Of a DNA stretch of 50,015 nucleotides, positions 1-9,900 are shown one piece after another. Source of the stretch: an uncultured Muribaculaceae bacterium. GTDB lineage: Bacteria > Bacteroidota > Bacteroidia > Bacteroidales > Muribaculaceae. The DNA lies in assembly GCA_910584125.1 (NCBI GenBank), contig CAJTXU010000020.1, positions 1-50,015 of the forward strand. The letters are read 5' to 3'. The notes under the pieces are model-generated. The model was given only the letters and a program-made list of their open reading frames with translations, did not search any database and was not told the DNA's origin. Within the stretch, counting starts at the first letter, position 1, and each line of letters begins with the position of its first letter. The translations under genes and the position numbers were made by a program.

Positions 1-309
1 AAGAGCATCCGGTGTTTTGTATTTCTCGTTGTTGAGGTCGAGTTTCAGCACCGGATACGGCTCCCAGTCCCACTCCATCGAGTCGGCGTAAAGTCCCTCG
101 AAGAGATGGCGTTTCCCCTCGAAGAAGCATTTGAGCGTGTCGAGAAACAGGCTCTTCCCGAATCGCCGCGGACGACCCAGAAAGTAATATTTGCCTCCGT
201 TTCCGATTATTTGGTCTATGAAGCGCGTCTTGTCGACATAGAGGCAGTCGCGCTTGCGGAGCTGTTCGAACGATTGTTCGCCTATCGGATATCTTACTCT
301 CTGTGCCAT
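1..309 (-). CDS. AAA-ATPase/PD-(D/E)XK nuclease-type protein, N-terminal part (partial)
   Basis: Reading the minus strand from an ATG at 309 gives 103 codons open to the window edge. The N-terminus begins MAQRVRYPIGEQSFEQLRKR, followed by a YVDKT motif and then YYFLGRPRRFGKSLFLDTL, a Walker-A-like segment (GRPRRFGKS). This order is typical of the large Bacteroidales family of predicted AAA-ATPases (PF09820 type), often fused to a C-terminal PD-(D/E)XK nuclease domain, which would lie outside the window. Function is not established for the family. The gene diverges from the hydrolase at 455. A TAnnTTTG-type -7 box (TATATTTG, minus strand, 326-333) sits just ahead of the start. Confidence 0.85.
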   Translation of the reverse strand, partial: MAQRVRYPIGEQSFEQLRKRDCLYVDKTRFIDQIIGNGGKYYFLGRPRRFGKSLFLDTLKCFFEGKRHLFEGLYADSMEWDWEPYPVLKLDLNNEKYKTPDAL

Positions 310-325
310 GACTTCAAATTTTTCA

Positions 326-333
326 CAAATATA
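326..333 (-). promoter_or_regulatory. -7 promoter box of the AAA-ATPase gene
   Basis: The minus strand reads TATATTTG, matching the Bacteroidota primary-sigma -7 consensus TAnnTTTG, 17 nt before the ATG at 309. No clear -33 TTTG was located, so this is a plausible but unproven promoter. Confidence 0.5.
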
Positions 334-431
334 CATCACTATTATCAAAAAAACAAGCCTGCCGCGCATTTTGATTCCGCTCGTCAAGTTCCAAGATGTA
401 ATCTTAGAGCGCATATGTCGATAATTTTTAC

Positions 432-439
432 TAAATTTG
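432..439 (+). promoter_or_regulatory. -7 promoter box of the exported hydrolase gene
   Basis: TAAATTTG matches TAnnTTTG and lies 15 nt before the ATG at 455. The expected -33 position is GC-rich and shows no TTTG, so the promoter is either weak or relies mainly on the -7 element. It is divergent from the box at 326-333. Confidence 0.5.
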
Positions 440-454
440 CAAAAACAATAGAAT

Positions 455-1819
455 ATGAACAGACTGATATGCATATGGGCGGCGCTGGCCATTATGGCGG
501 CCGCGGCACCCGAGGCCCTCGCCTTGGACGGTTCCTGGCGAGGCGAACTCACGCTGGGCCGCACCAGTCTGCCGCTGGTGTTTAACTTTTCGGAAACGGA
601 ATCGGGCGAGACACGGTGCACCCTCGATTCGCCCGCGCAGGGAGCGAAGGGCATACCGACCGAGGTGACATATTGCTCGGCCGACTCCATATCGCTCACA
701 GTCAGCTCAATCGGTGCCTCCTACGCTGGCAGTGTGTCGTCGGGCTTGATCAAGGGGCATTTCAGCCAGCGCGGATACCGATTCCCGCTTGACCTCGCAC
801 CCGAAGCACCCGAAGCGTGTGAGGCCGAACGCCGTCCGCAGACGCCCGCGCCCCCATTCCCATACACCGCCACCGACACGGCGTTCACCGCCCGCGATGG
901 AGCCGTGATGAGTGCGACGCTCACAATGCCTCTCGATGCGGACAGCAGGAAGATTCCGGCCGTAGTGATGGTGACCGGAAGCGGTCCGCAGAACCGCGAC
1001 GAGGAACTGTTCGGCCACCGGCCCTTCGCCGTGATCGCCGACTATCTCGCCCGCCGCGGAATAGCCACGCTGCGCTATGACGACCGAGGCACGGGACGGT
1101 CCGGCGGCGACTTCGCGACCGCCACGACCTACACTTTCCGCGACGACGCGGCCGCCGGCATCGACTTCCTGCGCTCGGTGGGCTGCATAGGCCCGACGGG
1201 AGTCCTCGGACACTCCGAAGGGGGCACGGTGGCGTTCATGCTCGCCGCCGACGGAAAGGCCGACTTCGTGGTCTCGCTGGCCGGCATGGCCATCCCCGGC
1301 CGGGAGACGATCATGAGGCAGAACCGCCGCAGTCTCGCTATGTCCGGCCTCTCAGAAGCAGACATGTACAACAGCCTCAGGATGATAGAGCTGATATTCG
1401 ACGCCATCGCCGAGCAGTCGGGGAGGGGAGAGACCGCCCCCGTCGACATCGACGCACTCGCCGCACGCGAGGGCGTATCGGTGCCCGCGGCCATCATGCC
1501 GCAGCTGAGGCAGGTGGACAGGATGCGCTCTCCATGGCTCGACGCCTTCCTCGCGCTCGACCCGAGATTGTATCTCGCCAAGGTGAGATGCCCCGTGCTG
1601 GCCCTCAACGGCGACAAGGACACCCAGGTGTCGCCCGACAACCTTGAGGTGATCCGCGGACTTGTGCCGCACGCCGAGGTGATGCCGATGCCGGGGCTCA
1701 ACCACATGATGCAGCATGCCGCGACGGGCGAGGTGGCCGAATACGCCGAGATAAGCGAGACAATCTCGTCCGACGTCCTCGACGCCGTCGCACGGTTCAT
1801 CGCCGCCTCGTCAGAGTGA
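455..1819 (+). CDS. Exported alpha/beta hydrolase (serine aminopeptidase S33-like)
   Basis: 454 aa. Residues 1-23 form a signal peptide (MNRLICIWAALAIMAAAAPEALA, cleavage near ALA-LDG), so the enzyme should act in the periplasm or outside the cell. Residues ~24-120 are a beta-rich N-terminal domain. From ~140 there is an alpha/beta hydrolase fold: VTGSGPQNRDEE (oxyanion region), the GTGRSGGDF turn, the nucleophile elbow GHSEGG with Ser254, an acid in NGDKDTQ (Asp387 or Asp389) and a His in PGLNHMM (His417). This layout matches the exported S33-like hydrolases common in Bacteroidales; the substrate (ester or peptide) cannot be read from sequence. ATG 455 is chosen because it starts the signal peptide just after the -7 box. 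The gene is monocistronic; the recombinase follows 71 nt later. Confidence 0.9.
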   Translation: MNRLICIWAALAIMAAAAPEALALDGSWRGELTLGRTSLPLVFNFSETESGETRCTLDSPAQGAKGIPTEVTYCSADSISLTVSSIGASYAGSVSSGLIKGHFSQRGYRFPLDLAPEAPEACEAERRPQTPAPPFPYTATDTAFTARDGAVMSATLTMPLDADSRKIPAVVMVTGSGPQNRDEELFGHRPFAVIADYLARRGIATLRYDDRGTGRSGGDFATATTYTFRDDAAAGIDFLRSVGCIGPTGVLGHSEGGTVAFMLAADGKADFVVSLAGMAIPGRETIMRQNRRSLAMSGLSEADMYNSLRMIELIFDAIAEQSGRGETAPVDIDALAAREGVSVPAAIMPQLRQVDRMRSPWLDAFLALDPRLYLAKVRCPVLALNGDKDTQVSPDNLEVIRGLVPHAEVMPMPGLNHMMQHAATGEVAEYAEISETISSDVLDAVARFIAASSE

Positions 1820-1867
1820 TTCCCCGGTCAGACCGCCGCCATGCGCCCCACCGGGGCGCCAGTCGCG

Positions 1868-1891
1868 TTGTATCTAAAACCAAAGATACAA
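1868..1891. promoter_or_regulatory. Perfect 8-bp inverted repeat overlapping the recombinase start codon
   Basis: TTGTATCT (1868-1875) and AGATACAA (1884-1891) form a perfect inverted repeat with an 8-nt spacer; its last base is the A of the recombinase ATG. On the minus strand the repeat contains TATCTTTG, a match to the TAnnTTTG -7 consensus. It could be an autoregulatory operator, a recombinase binding site or an mRNA hairpin hiding the start codon. The palindrome is seen directly; the role is inference. Confidence 0.55.
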
Positions 1892-3096
1892 TGACCTCTA
1901 TAAAAGTAAAGTTCCGGCCCTCGACGGTCTCCGGCCAGAAGGGCGCAATCTATTATCAGATAACTCATGAAAGAAAAGTCCGCCAGCTCGCCGCCGGCTA
2001 CAAGGTCTTTCCCTCCGAATGGGACGAAAGCCGCTCGATGGTCGCCGCCGGCTGCCACGGCGAACGGCGGCCGGCGCTGCTCGCCATCCGCGACCGCATC
2101 CGCTGGGACCTGGAGCGGCTCACGAAAATCGGCCGCAGACTCGACGCCAACGGCCTTAAATACACGGCCGACGACGTCATAGACGAGTTCAACCGCTATG
2201 CCCGCGAATACTCGTTGTTCAACTACATGGAGAGCATCATAGCACGGCTCAAGCAGAACGGCAAACTGCGGACCTCGGAGACCTACCGCTCGACGCTAAA
2301 CAGTTTCAAGAAATTCCGCCAGCAGGAAGACATAATGCTCGACTGCCTCACCTCCGGCACAATGGAGGCGTACGAGGGCTGGCTCAAGGGCCGCGGCGTC
2401 GCGCCCAACACCGTCTCGTTCTACACCCGCATACTGCGGGCCGTCTACAACCGCGCCGTCGAGGACGACATCGTGGCCGACCGCGCGCCGTTCCGCCACG
2501 TATACACCGGCGTCGACAAGACCGTGAAACGCGCCCTGCCTCTCGCCACGCTCAAGAAAATCAGGACGCTCGACCTCTCGAAGTCGCCGGCACTCGACTA
2601 CGCCCGCGATATGTTTATGATGAGCTTCTGCCTGCGCGGCATGAGCTTCATCGACATGGCCTTCCTGAAAAAGACCGACCTCAAAGACGGATACGTCACC
2701 TACCGCCGCCGCAAGACCGGCCAGCTGCTCGTGATAGAATGGACCCGGGAGATGCAGCGGATACTCGACAAATACCCGGCGAGCGAGAGCTGCTACCTGT
2801 TGCCCGTCATACGCCGCACCGGTACCAACGAGCGGAGCGTCTACCGCAACGCCGCCTACAGCATCAACCGCAGCCTCAAGCGTGTCGCCCCCATGGCCGG
2901 GGTCACGATCCCGCTCACGCTCTACGTCGCGCGCCACAGCTGGGCCTCGGCGGCCAAGGCAAAGGGCATACCCGTGAGCGTCATCAGCGAAGGCATGGGC
3001 CACGACAGCGAGGCCACCACCCAGATCTATCTCGCCGCCCTCGATACCTCGGCCGTCGACCGCGCCAACACCATCATCCTCAAAAGCCTGAGATGA
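1891..3096 (+). CDS. Tyrosine recombinase / site-specific integrase
   Basis: 401 aa from ATG 1891; upstream in-frame codons to 1816 overlap the hydrolase stop and do not look like protein. Residues ~1-95 are an Arm-type DNA-binding domain (MTSIKVKFRP start), ~105-195 a SAM-like core-binding domain (SLFNYMESIIARLKQ onward), and ~215-400 the catalytic domain. Catalytic residues visible are Arg249 in CLRGMSFIDM, Arg348-His349 in YVARHSWAS and the Tyr380 nucleophile in TQIYLAAL after GHDSEATT. The first His of HxxR is Tyr, as is common in Bacteroidota integrases. Such enzymes integrate mobile elements or invert promoters. It sits at the left edge of the accessory region, but no attachment site pair was found. 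Confidence 0.92.
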   Translation: MTSIKVKFRPSTVSGQKGAIYYQITHERKVRQLAAGYKVFPSEWDESRSMVAAGCHGERRPALLAIRDRIRWDLERLTKIGRRLDANGLKYTADDVIDEFNRYAREYSLFNYMESIIARLKQNGKLRTSETYRSTLNSFKKFRQQEDIMLDCLTSGTMEAYEGWLKGRGVAPNTVSFYTRILRAVYNRAVEDDIVADRAPFRHVYTGVDKTVKRALPLATLKKIRTLDLSKSPALDYARDMFMMSFCLRGMSFIDMAFLKKTDLKDGYVTYRRRKTGQLLVIEWTREMQRILDKYPASESCYLLPVIRRTGTNERSVYRNAAYSINRSLKRVAPMAGVTIPLTLYVARHSWASAAKAKGIPVSVISEGMGHDSEATTQIYLAALDTSAVDRANTIILKSLR

Positions 3097-3097
3097 A

Positions 3098-3241
3098 CGT
3101 AAGTAAGTAAGAAGTAGGAAGTAAGAAGTAAGAAGTAATAGGTGGCTGACGCGCTCGGGGGTCCGGCGTGGCGTGCGTCACGGCATGGAGGGGCGCACGT
3201 CCCCGGGCGCCAGGGGTCAGCGCGAGACTCAGGTGTATCAC
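3098..3241 (+). repeat. Dispersed intergenic composite repeat, copy 1
   Basis: It begins 2 nt after the recombinase stop with a degenerate (GTAAGTA/GAAGTAA)n microsatellite (3098-3139). A GC-rich core follows (3182-3211: GGCATGGAGGGGCG then ACGTCCCCGGGCGCC), then a GCGCGAG...CAGGTG.ATCA tail ending at 3241. The same order of microsatellite, core and tail recurs at 37316-37475, and the core appears on the minus strand at 28891-28922. No ORF fits it; it is probably a small intergenic repeat family. Confidence 0.7.
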
Positions 3242-3278
3242 AGCCCGACAATATCCGCGCGAGACCCGCGTGTGTCAC
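3220..3278 (+). repeat. Pair of diverged 22-bp direct repeats
   Basis: 3220-3241 and 3257-3278 share the skeleton GCGCGAGAC(N4)GTGTRTCAC. The second copy runs into the hairpin at 3264-3312, so a tail motif of the composite repeat has been duplicated here. Confidence 0.5.
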
Positions 3279-3312
3279 CCCATTTACTTGACATGGAGTG
3301 ACGCACGCGGGT
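3264..3312. repeat. 20-bp imperfect inverted repeat (strong hairpin)
   Basis: The left arm 3264-3283 (ACCCGCGTGTGTCACCCCAT) pairs with the right arm 3293-3312 (ATGGAGTGACGCACGCGGGT) with two mismatches around a 9-nt loop. There is no T-tract after either arm, so it is not a standard intrinsic terminator. It could be a recombination or protein-binding site downstream of the recombinase, or the end of a decayed element. Confidence 0.6.
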
Positions 3313-3815
3313 AACACGCCCGCAAATAAGGAAATAATGCATCCCCGCTCATCACAAGGAAGCATCCAACACCGCAAAGTTAGCCAAAGTCAATGAAAAA
3401 ACCAACGAATCCCCCAATATCTCACTCCAATCCGCAATTCACCGCGCCATAAAGCCCGCCTTCCCGACTGCGTACAGCACCCCTCTCCTCCGCCCTCTTC
3501 CATCCATATCTCTTCTTAAGAGAGACTTAATCCTTGCAAAGTTAAATATTATTTTCAGAAAATCAAAAGGATAATGCTCAAAAACATATTTTTTTGCAAG
3601 AAATAGCTCCCAATTGCGTCGATTTGTTTAGCAAACGCAGGATGAAGCCTTTTGTAAAGCACATTATAGCAGTCGTTTAGCATACATCCATATCTCTTAA
3701 GAAAAGATACTTGATAATTGGAACGCCTTAATTGAATTTTGAGTTAAATTTTTCGTGTCATGATAAGTATGCCGTGAAAAGATACTCAATTACAAACAAC
3801 CAATAACAATGAGTG
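3313..3815. other. Gene-free AT-rich region upstream of the srf operon
   Basis: No convincing gene is seen on either strand. Visible items: two minus-strand -7-like boxes without a gene behind them (TAACTTTG near 3372-3379 and TTAACTTTGC near 3534-3545); a 14-bp direct repeat CATCCATATCTCTT at 3501-3514 and 3685-3698; a TCTCTT-CTT-AAGAGA hairpin at 3509-3523; and two GAAAAGATACT motifs near 3701 and 3778. The srf operon promoter should lie in 3700-3800; TTAAATTTTTCG near 3743 is only a weak -7 candidate. Confidence 0.5.
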
Positions 3816-6800
3816 ATGAATGAAATCTCTCTGATATACAATACCGGAATACAGTTTTATGAACTTCCGGAAGACCTGCTGATTGACTTGAACAGCAATG
3901 TTGTCAAGGCACAGCGGTTTTACGAGTTCAAGTTCAAGGACAAAGTCTTTCTTGATCCGACATACTACTTTCCAGATAAGGACAAATATCTGAAACGGTC
4001 GGATCTTAAGGCCGCAGGGTTGATTGATGCGCAGAATAAGATTTCCGCGGAGTATCTGAATCCAGCCGTAATGAATTGGCTGGATGTCGATAAGCTTTTG
4101 TCAGTCAATAGGATTGATATAACGGTAGGAGACCGTAAGCTTTCGGCATTGGATCAGATTGAAAACAAATGGCTCCCGATGCCATATCTGTTGCGTGATT
4201 CATCCGGTGTTTCAAAGACGCCTTCAAGTTGGTGCCGTATAAAGCTTCGGCTTAATGAGGCTCGCTCGACTCGTTCGGTCAGGGCTTATCGCGTGATTCT
4301 TGCCTTCGATACAACTGCGCATCCCGAACTCGTGCATGAGTCGCCCGCTTTTCAAGGCGAACCGTTCCTGAACTATGCCATGTGCGGTATTTCCCATGCA
4401 GATCTGGAAATTATGGATGAAGCTTCCCGCAAGCATATCCTCACCAATATTGTTCCGTTAAAGGCATACGAATTCTGTCAGCCCAAGGATAATCCCTGGC
4501 TGAATTTCTACCTGCAGGAAGTGTTCAACTCGACGAATCTTGACGCTTTCCCCGTAGGTGGCAAGATGAAATACCTGGTATATTACTCTTACCTCATCAC
4601 GTATCTTCATGCCTTGAATTTCCTGCCGGATGTGAAATTATACAATGATGCCGGCCAGACTCCCATCTCCACGAATCTCGTGCTTGATGTAGGAAATTCC
4701 CGCACATTCGGCCTTATAGCCGAGGATCCGATTGATTCCTCCTTCTCCAAATCTTCGATATTGAGAATGAGAGATCTTGAGACAGGTGAGCAATACAAGG
4801 ATCCGTTTGACATGCGTCTATGTTTCAAGGAGGAGATATTCGGACTTGAGACCAATGACGGAATGTTCAAGTGGCCGAGTGTTGTGCGTCTTGGCAAGGA
4901 AGCGAACCGCAACATCTATTCAGGAGAGAATGACTTGGATGTCACCGCGCAGTTCGATACGAGCCACAGTAGCCCGAAACGATTTCTCTGGGATCATGAG
5001 CCATATAAGTCGCAATGGAAATATGTTTCGGAGAGAGATCGGATAGTAGGCCCGGCGAGGACTGTCGATTATGAGGGCCTCATGCAGCAGTTCCATAGTG
5101 ACGGGCGCTTTGCGAGCAATCCCCAGACTATGGGCGATAAAAGTTCATATTCTCGCAGTTCGTTGATGACATTCTGTTTCATAGAGATACTGCTGCAGGT
5201 GCGCCAGCAGATAAACAGTTGCGAGTTCCGGCAGAACAATGGCGACGAGCATCGTAAGCGTGAGATAAAGCGTGTCATCCTCACATGCCCCACGGCCATG
5301 ACGCGCGAGGAACAGCGTACTCTCCGGCAATGCATGGAGGAAGCGTCGATAGTTCTCAGGCGCTATTACGCCCGTTCCTATAACGAGCCCTATGACCCTG
5401 AAAGGGATATGGATAAGATAGATATCATCCCTTCAGTTCGCGATTTGTCATTGAAGGCTGACAATCTCGATATCAAGCGCAGCTGGAATTACGATGAGGC
5501 CACCTGCTGTCAGATGGTCTATCTATACAGCGAGCTCCGCCGTTATCTCGGCAATGCCGACGAGTTCTTCACGATTTACGGTCGTCGCCGCAACGGTGAG
5601 GAGAAATCGTCGTTGACTGTCGCCACTCTGGATATAGGAGCCGGCACGACCGACATCATGATATGCAATTATGTCAATGGCGCCGAGAGCATACGCCCCA
5701 ACCCGTTGTTCTGGGAAAGTTTCAAAATCGCCGGTGACGATCTGGTGAAGCGCATGATCATTGACGTGCTCCTTGACATGCCTAATCCCGATTATCCGGA
5801 AGCATCGGGCATCATCACGGCGCGTCTGCGTTCGATGGGTGTCCGGGACGTGGCCGATAGGATGAACCATTTTTTCTCCGACACACAATCAATGGGTGTC
5901 AAGGAGAAGCGTATGCGCAAGGAATTCATGATTCAGGTGCTTCAACCTGTTGTGGCGACGTTGCTCGACAAGCTGCAGCGGAACGAGGATGAGACGGTCC
6001 TTTCTTTCGACGACATATTCAAGGGAAATCGTCCGGCTGTGGCTCTGATGGATTTCTTTGCATGTCAGATGGGATTCAGGTTCGAGGATCTGACGATTCG
6101 TTATTCTCCGAAATTCCTTAATGAAATCATACGCAGGGTATTCGAGGGTCCGATGAGGAAATGGGCGGCATTGTTCCATGCCTTCAAATGCGATATCGTC
6201 CTGCTCAGTGGTCGCCCATGTTCGCTCAGACAGGTTCATTATCTGTTGAGGCGACTTCATCCGGTGGCGCCGAACCGACTGATTTCCATGAACTCGTACA
6301 GAGTGGGACCTTGGTATCCGGGCTCCACGGACATAGGTCATTTCAAGGACAACAAGTCGATGGTTGCGGTCGGGGCGCTGATCGCGTACCTTGCCGAGAA
6401 TGGAAAACTGAGTCAGTTCAAACTCAACGTCGATATGCTCAAGATGAAGGTGCTCCCGACGACGGAATACATCGGTGTCATCAATACGCACACCGGCAAA
6501 CTCGACAATATCCTCACACCGGACGTCAACGGTGCCTATAAGGAGATCGATGCCTTCCCGGTCATGTTCGGTGCTCGTCAGCTCGACGTCAACGGTTATT
6601 CGGCCAACCTTCTCTATGTCCTTAAGTTCAACGACAGGAATATCCGCAACAAAGCCAAGGAAACGGCGAGATTCAAACTCGGTCTTCCGCCTGATGCGCC
6701 CGATGAGATCATCGCTCCGAGCACAATCGAGTCGGAGATGGAGACTATAAAGTTCCGTATAAGGACACGGACGCCGTTGCGTTTCCGCATCGAGCGGGAG

Positions 6801-6959
6801 TATCATGAGGATAAGGAGGGTCTGAAGATCGATTCTGTCGAGGACAGCAATCGTGACGACATATCTCCCGCCATGTTCGAACTCGCGCTTCAGACATGGT
6901 CGGAAGACGATACGAACTGGCTTGACACCGGTATTTTCAAACTTCATATCGGACAGTGA
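3816..6959 (+). CDS. srfB: SrfB-like protein (putative virulence factor, actin/Hsp70-like ATPase fold)
   Basis: 1047 aa from ATG 3816; a GTG one codon upstream is possible. The length and motif series follow the SrfB family (COG4457/PF07520) of enterobacteria: NTGIQFYEL at the N-terminus, WLPMPYL, LVLDVGNSRTFGLIAED (~288-304, phosphate-1-like loop), FKWPSVVRLG, SSPKRFLWD, SRSSLMTFCFIE, RVILTCPTAMTREEQ, VATLDIGAGTTDIMICNY (~602-619, second phosphate-binding loop), FKIAGDD, CDIVLLSGRP, and a C-terminal WLDTGIFKLHIGQ. The paired DVGNS and DIGAGTTD loops indicate an actin/Hsp70-type ATPase. No signal peptide or TM is seen, so it is cytoplasmic. It is the first gene of the long operon and is followed after 4 nt by the SrfC-like gene, the classical SrfB-SrfC pairing. 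The biochemical role of the family is not settled. Confidence 0.85.
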   Translation: MNEISLIYNTGIQFYELPEDLLIDLNSNVVKAQRFYEFKFKDKVFLDPTYYFPDKDKYLKRSDLKAAGLIDAQNKISAEYLNPAVMNWLDVDKLLSVNRIDITVGDRKLSALDQIENKWLPMPYLLRDSSGVSKTPSSWCRIKLRLNEARSTRSVRAYRVILAFDTTAHPELVHESPAFQGEPFLNYAMCGISHADLEIMDEASRKHILTNIVPLKAYEFCQPKDNPWLNFYLQEVFNSTNLDAFPVGGKMKYLVYYSYLITYLHALNFLPDVKLYNDAGQTPISTNLVLDVGNSRTFGLIAEDPIDSSFSKSSILRMRDLETGEQYKDPFDMRLCFKEEIFGLETNDGMFKWPSVVRLGKEANRNIYSGENDLDVTAQFDTSHSSPKRFLWDHEPYKSQWKYVSERDRIVGPARTVDYEGLMQQFHSDGRFASNPQTMGDKSSYSRSSLMTFCFIEILLQVRQQINSCEFRQNNGDEHRKREIKRVILTCPTAMTREEQRTLRQCMEEASIVLRRYYARSYNEPYDPERDMDKIDIIPSVRDLSLKADNLDIKRSWNYDEATCCQMVYLYSELRRYLGNADEFFTIYGRRRNGEEKSSLTVATLDIGAGTTDIMICNYVNGAESIRPNPLFWESFKIAGDDLVKRMIIDVLLDMPNPDYPEASGIITARLRSMGVRDVADRMNHFFSDTQSMGVKEKRMRKEFMIQVLQPVVATLLDKLQRNEDETVLSFDDIFKGNRPAVALMDFFACQMGFRFEDLTIRYSPKFLNEIIRRVFEGPMRKWAALFHAFKCDIVLLSGRPCSLRQVHYLLRRLHPVAPNRLISMNSYRVGPWYPGSTDIGHFKDNKSMVAVGALIAYLAENGKLSQFKLNVDMLKMKVLPTTEYIGVINTHTGKLDNILTPDVNGAYKEIDAFPVMFGARQLDVNGYSANLLYVLKFNDRNIRNKAKETARFKLGLPPDAPDEIIAPSTIESEMETIKFRIRTRTPLRFRIEREYHEDKEGLKIDSVEDSNRDDISPAMFELALQTWSEDDTNWLDTGIFKLHIGQ

Positions 6960-6963
6960 CATC

Positions 6964-9900
6964 ATGAAAGATATAGACAAGACAATAGAGGCGCAGCTCA
7001 AGGCCAATGCAAAAGGTCTTGACTGGGCGCACGTATATCTCCGTAAGGGACAGCTTGAGGACACACGCGAGAGACTTATCAGAAACCGAATTTTGCTCAA
7101 GAGAGTGGCAAGGGCCAACGGGGTAAAGGCCGCTGCGGCGGTCTTCGGCGAGAGCCAGGTTGGAAAGTCGTATATGGTCGACTGCCTTCTGACGAGCGAG
7201 AAAAGCGTTTTGAACGTATATGACGCCCGAGGAGAGGCGACCGGTTTCCTTGAATACATCAATCCATTGGGCCAGGGAAAGGAGGCCACGAGTCTCATAT
7301 CGCGTTTCACGACTGATAAGGTCTGGAAGAATGACGATTTTCCTGTGCGTGTGGAGTTGCTCAGCCCAATCGATGTCGTCATGGTGATTGTCGACACATA
7401 CTTCAACGATGTCCAGAATCATACGTTGCCGAAATCGGATTCGATAATCGCCGAGATAGAGCGTCTGAAGAACAAATATGGCAACCGTCAGAAATGTCAG
7501 GAGGTCATAACGGAGGACGAGATCTATGAGCTGAAGGAATATTTCGGCATGAATATGCTTCAGCGCGGAGAGGCGTTCCGGGAGGCTTTGAAAGACAACC
7601 GGTATTTCGAGACTCTTTCCGCTATAATATCGGGCGTGGATCCTTCGGAGTGGTCCGAGGTGTTCAGCTACTTATGGAACGCTCAGCCGAAATTGACAGA
7701 GGTCTTCAACATCATTATGGCCTGCCTCAAGTCTCTTGAGTTCAGCAAGACGGTGTATATCAAGATGGATGCAGTGCTTCGCGCGCCGGGTACGATCCTT
7801 CATGTTGACCGTATATATGAGCTGTTCGGACTTTCTACGGTCAAGGACGACAAGGGGAACAAGCGGACCATCGTATCGGCCAAGGTCCCTGACATGATTG
7901 TCCTGACAGAAAACGGGCGGGAGGTTTCTGGAGTCAAGAAAAGCGAGTTCTGCGCGCTTGCGATGGAGGTCGCTTTCACGATATCCGGTGGCTCCGACGC
8001 CAAGGCGGCTCTCGTCGCGGAGAAACCTTTCCTTGAGTATCTTGATATTCTTGACTTTCCCGGCTCGAGGAGCCGCAAGATGATTGAGGCGGATTTCATC
8101 ACGGAGCTCGACGCCTGTGAGATGATGCTCCGCGGCAAGGTGGCATATCTTTTCAATAAATACTCACAGCAGTTCCTGATAAGCAATCTGCTCTTCTGTC
8201 ACCATTCGGAAAAGAGCGAGGTGACGACGCTGCCCTCCCTTCTGAAGGGATGGGTCGAGACGACTGTCGGAAAGACTCCTCAGGAACGCGCCTCTTTCCT
8301 TCAGAATGCCGAAGTCGCCCCGCTGTTCATCATAGGGACAAAATTCAATATGGATTTGAAGATGACACCTGATGACTCCAAGGGTGACGAGGCTTCCAAA
8401 CTTGATGCTAAAAAATACAGATGGACAAAGCGTTTCGGGAATCTCGAGAACCTTCTGAACAAGTCGGCGGCCGACAACTGGTTTCTTTCATGGACTCCGG
8501 GCGAGACATTCAGAAATACCTATCTGTTGCGTTCTTATGAGTATTCGTGTCAGGACGGCCTGTACTATGGATATCAGACGAAAGACCCGGTCACAGGCCT
8601 CTGGTCGCTGGTATATGACAAGGAAGGCAGATTGCAGGGCGAGCTCGGCATCACCGAAGAGTATGTGAAATTTTTCGATGAACTCAAGGAGACCTTCAAG
8701 GACGCCGACTTCGTGCGCAATCATTTCGCGGATCCCGAAGTCTCATGGCGCGAGGTGATAGGCTATGGTGAGAGGGCTTCCGACGGTTCGACCCGATGGG
8801 TTCCGCGCGATGGCTCTGTCTATATAATCCGCAATCTGACCCGTTCGAGCCGCAGCATGAACACCGTGCGCAACATACAGTTCTCGCGAATACTCGGCGA
8901 AACTTTCGAGTGTCTTGTCAAGGTGCTTCATGATTTCTATCATGATGACAACGCAGACGCGGAACTCCGCCGGCAACTGAACATAGCGGGCAGCATCAAT
9001 CTCGCGTTCGATGCCCTGTTCGGCAAGGACAAGTATTTTTTCAGCGACTTTATCTCGGCGCTGACAGTTGAGGAAGAGACACTGCATGACGTGGTGCTCG
9101 ACACCATAAACGACATGCGTCTTGTCGAGGAAACCGACCTGAGCATGCTATTCGCCATTCGAGCGAAAGCGGAGGTCGACCCCGGACTGTCGTTCGAAGA
9201 GAACAAGGCTCTCCTGCGCGAGGCATACAATTGTGCGACTGACGCTGAGCTTGAGTCAAGGCTCGAGCCTTTCGGCATAACTGTGGAGGATATAATAAAT
9301 CCACCTAAGGTGATGAATTTCAGTATGCTCATTGCGGATGCCGTCGAAAAGACATGGATCGGGTCGCATCTTGCGGTGGATCATTACGGCGATTTCGTGA
9401 AGCGTGGACTGAATCAGATGCTTCTGCAGAGTCTCTTCAGCAATCTTGAGGTGCTCTATAAGGAAAAGGTAAGAATGTCCGACCGTATCGCCCGCCGGAT
9501 ACATCCCTATGTGTCGTCCGCGGCCGGTTCGCTCGACAGCATGTCGGACATGTTGGCCGACATCTGCTCGGAGATGATCAATACGTTTGTCAATTCGGTC
9601 GGATCCGCATATTATGACGACGAGATGTGGAGCGATATCGACTCCACGGTCAATCACAATAATTTCGTGGTTGAGGTGGATCGTAATGAGTGGAGTTCAA
9701 TAAGGGTCGAGACCGACAAGGTGCGCTCCGTTCTTCCGGAGGTGTTCGATTCGTTCGACAATGTCGACAAGATTTTGAACCAAATTCCCGTCGATTTCTC
9801 ACGCCTTGAGCACTTCTCCAATTATGAGGAATACCGCAAATGGATCGAGAGGATGAAGATATCGTTCCTTGCCACCAACGGTATACCGAAATATGATGTC

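Noticed and set aside
106..585. Open plus-strand frame across 106-585
   Set aside because: It is antisense to the AAA-ATPase start and runs through the divergent promoter region; composition is not protein-like.
3027..3377. Minus-strand frame ending near 3027 with a -7-like box upstream
   Set aside because: Cys/Pro/Arg-rich sequence is dictated by repeat copy 1 and the hairpin; it overlaps the recombinase 3' end and has no recognisable domain.
5889..7406. 505-codon minus-strand open frame
   Set aside because: It is antisense to the SrfB-like and SrfC-like genes, whose motifs are unambiguous; its composition is typical of a mirror frame.
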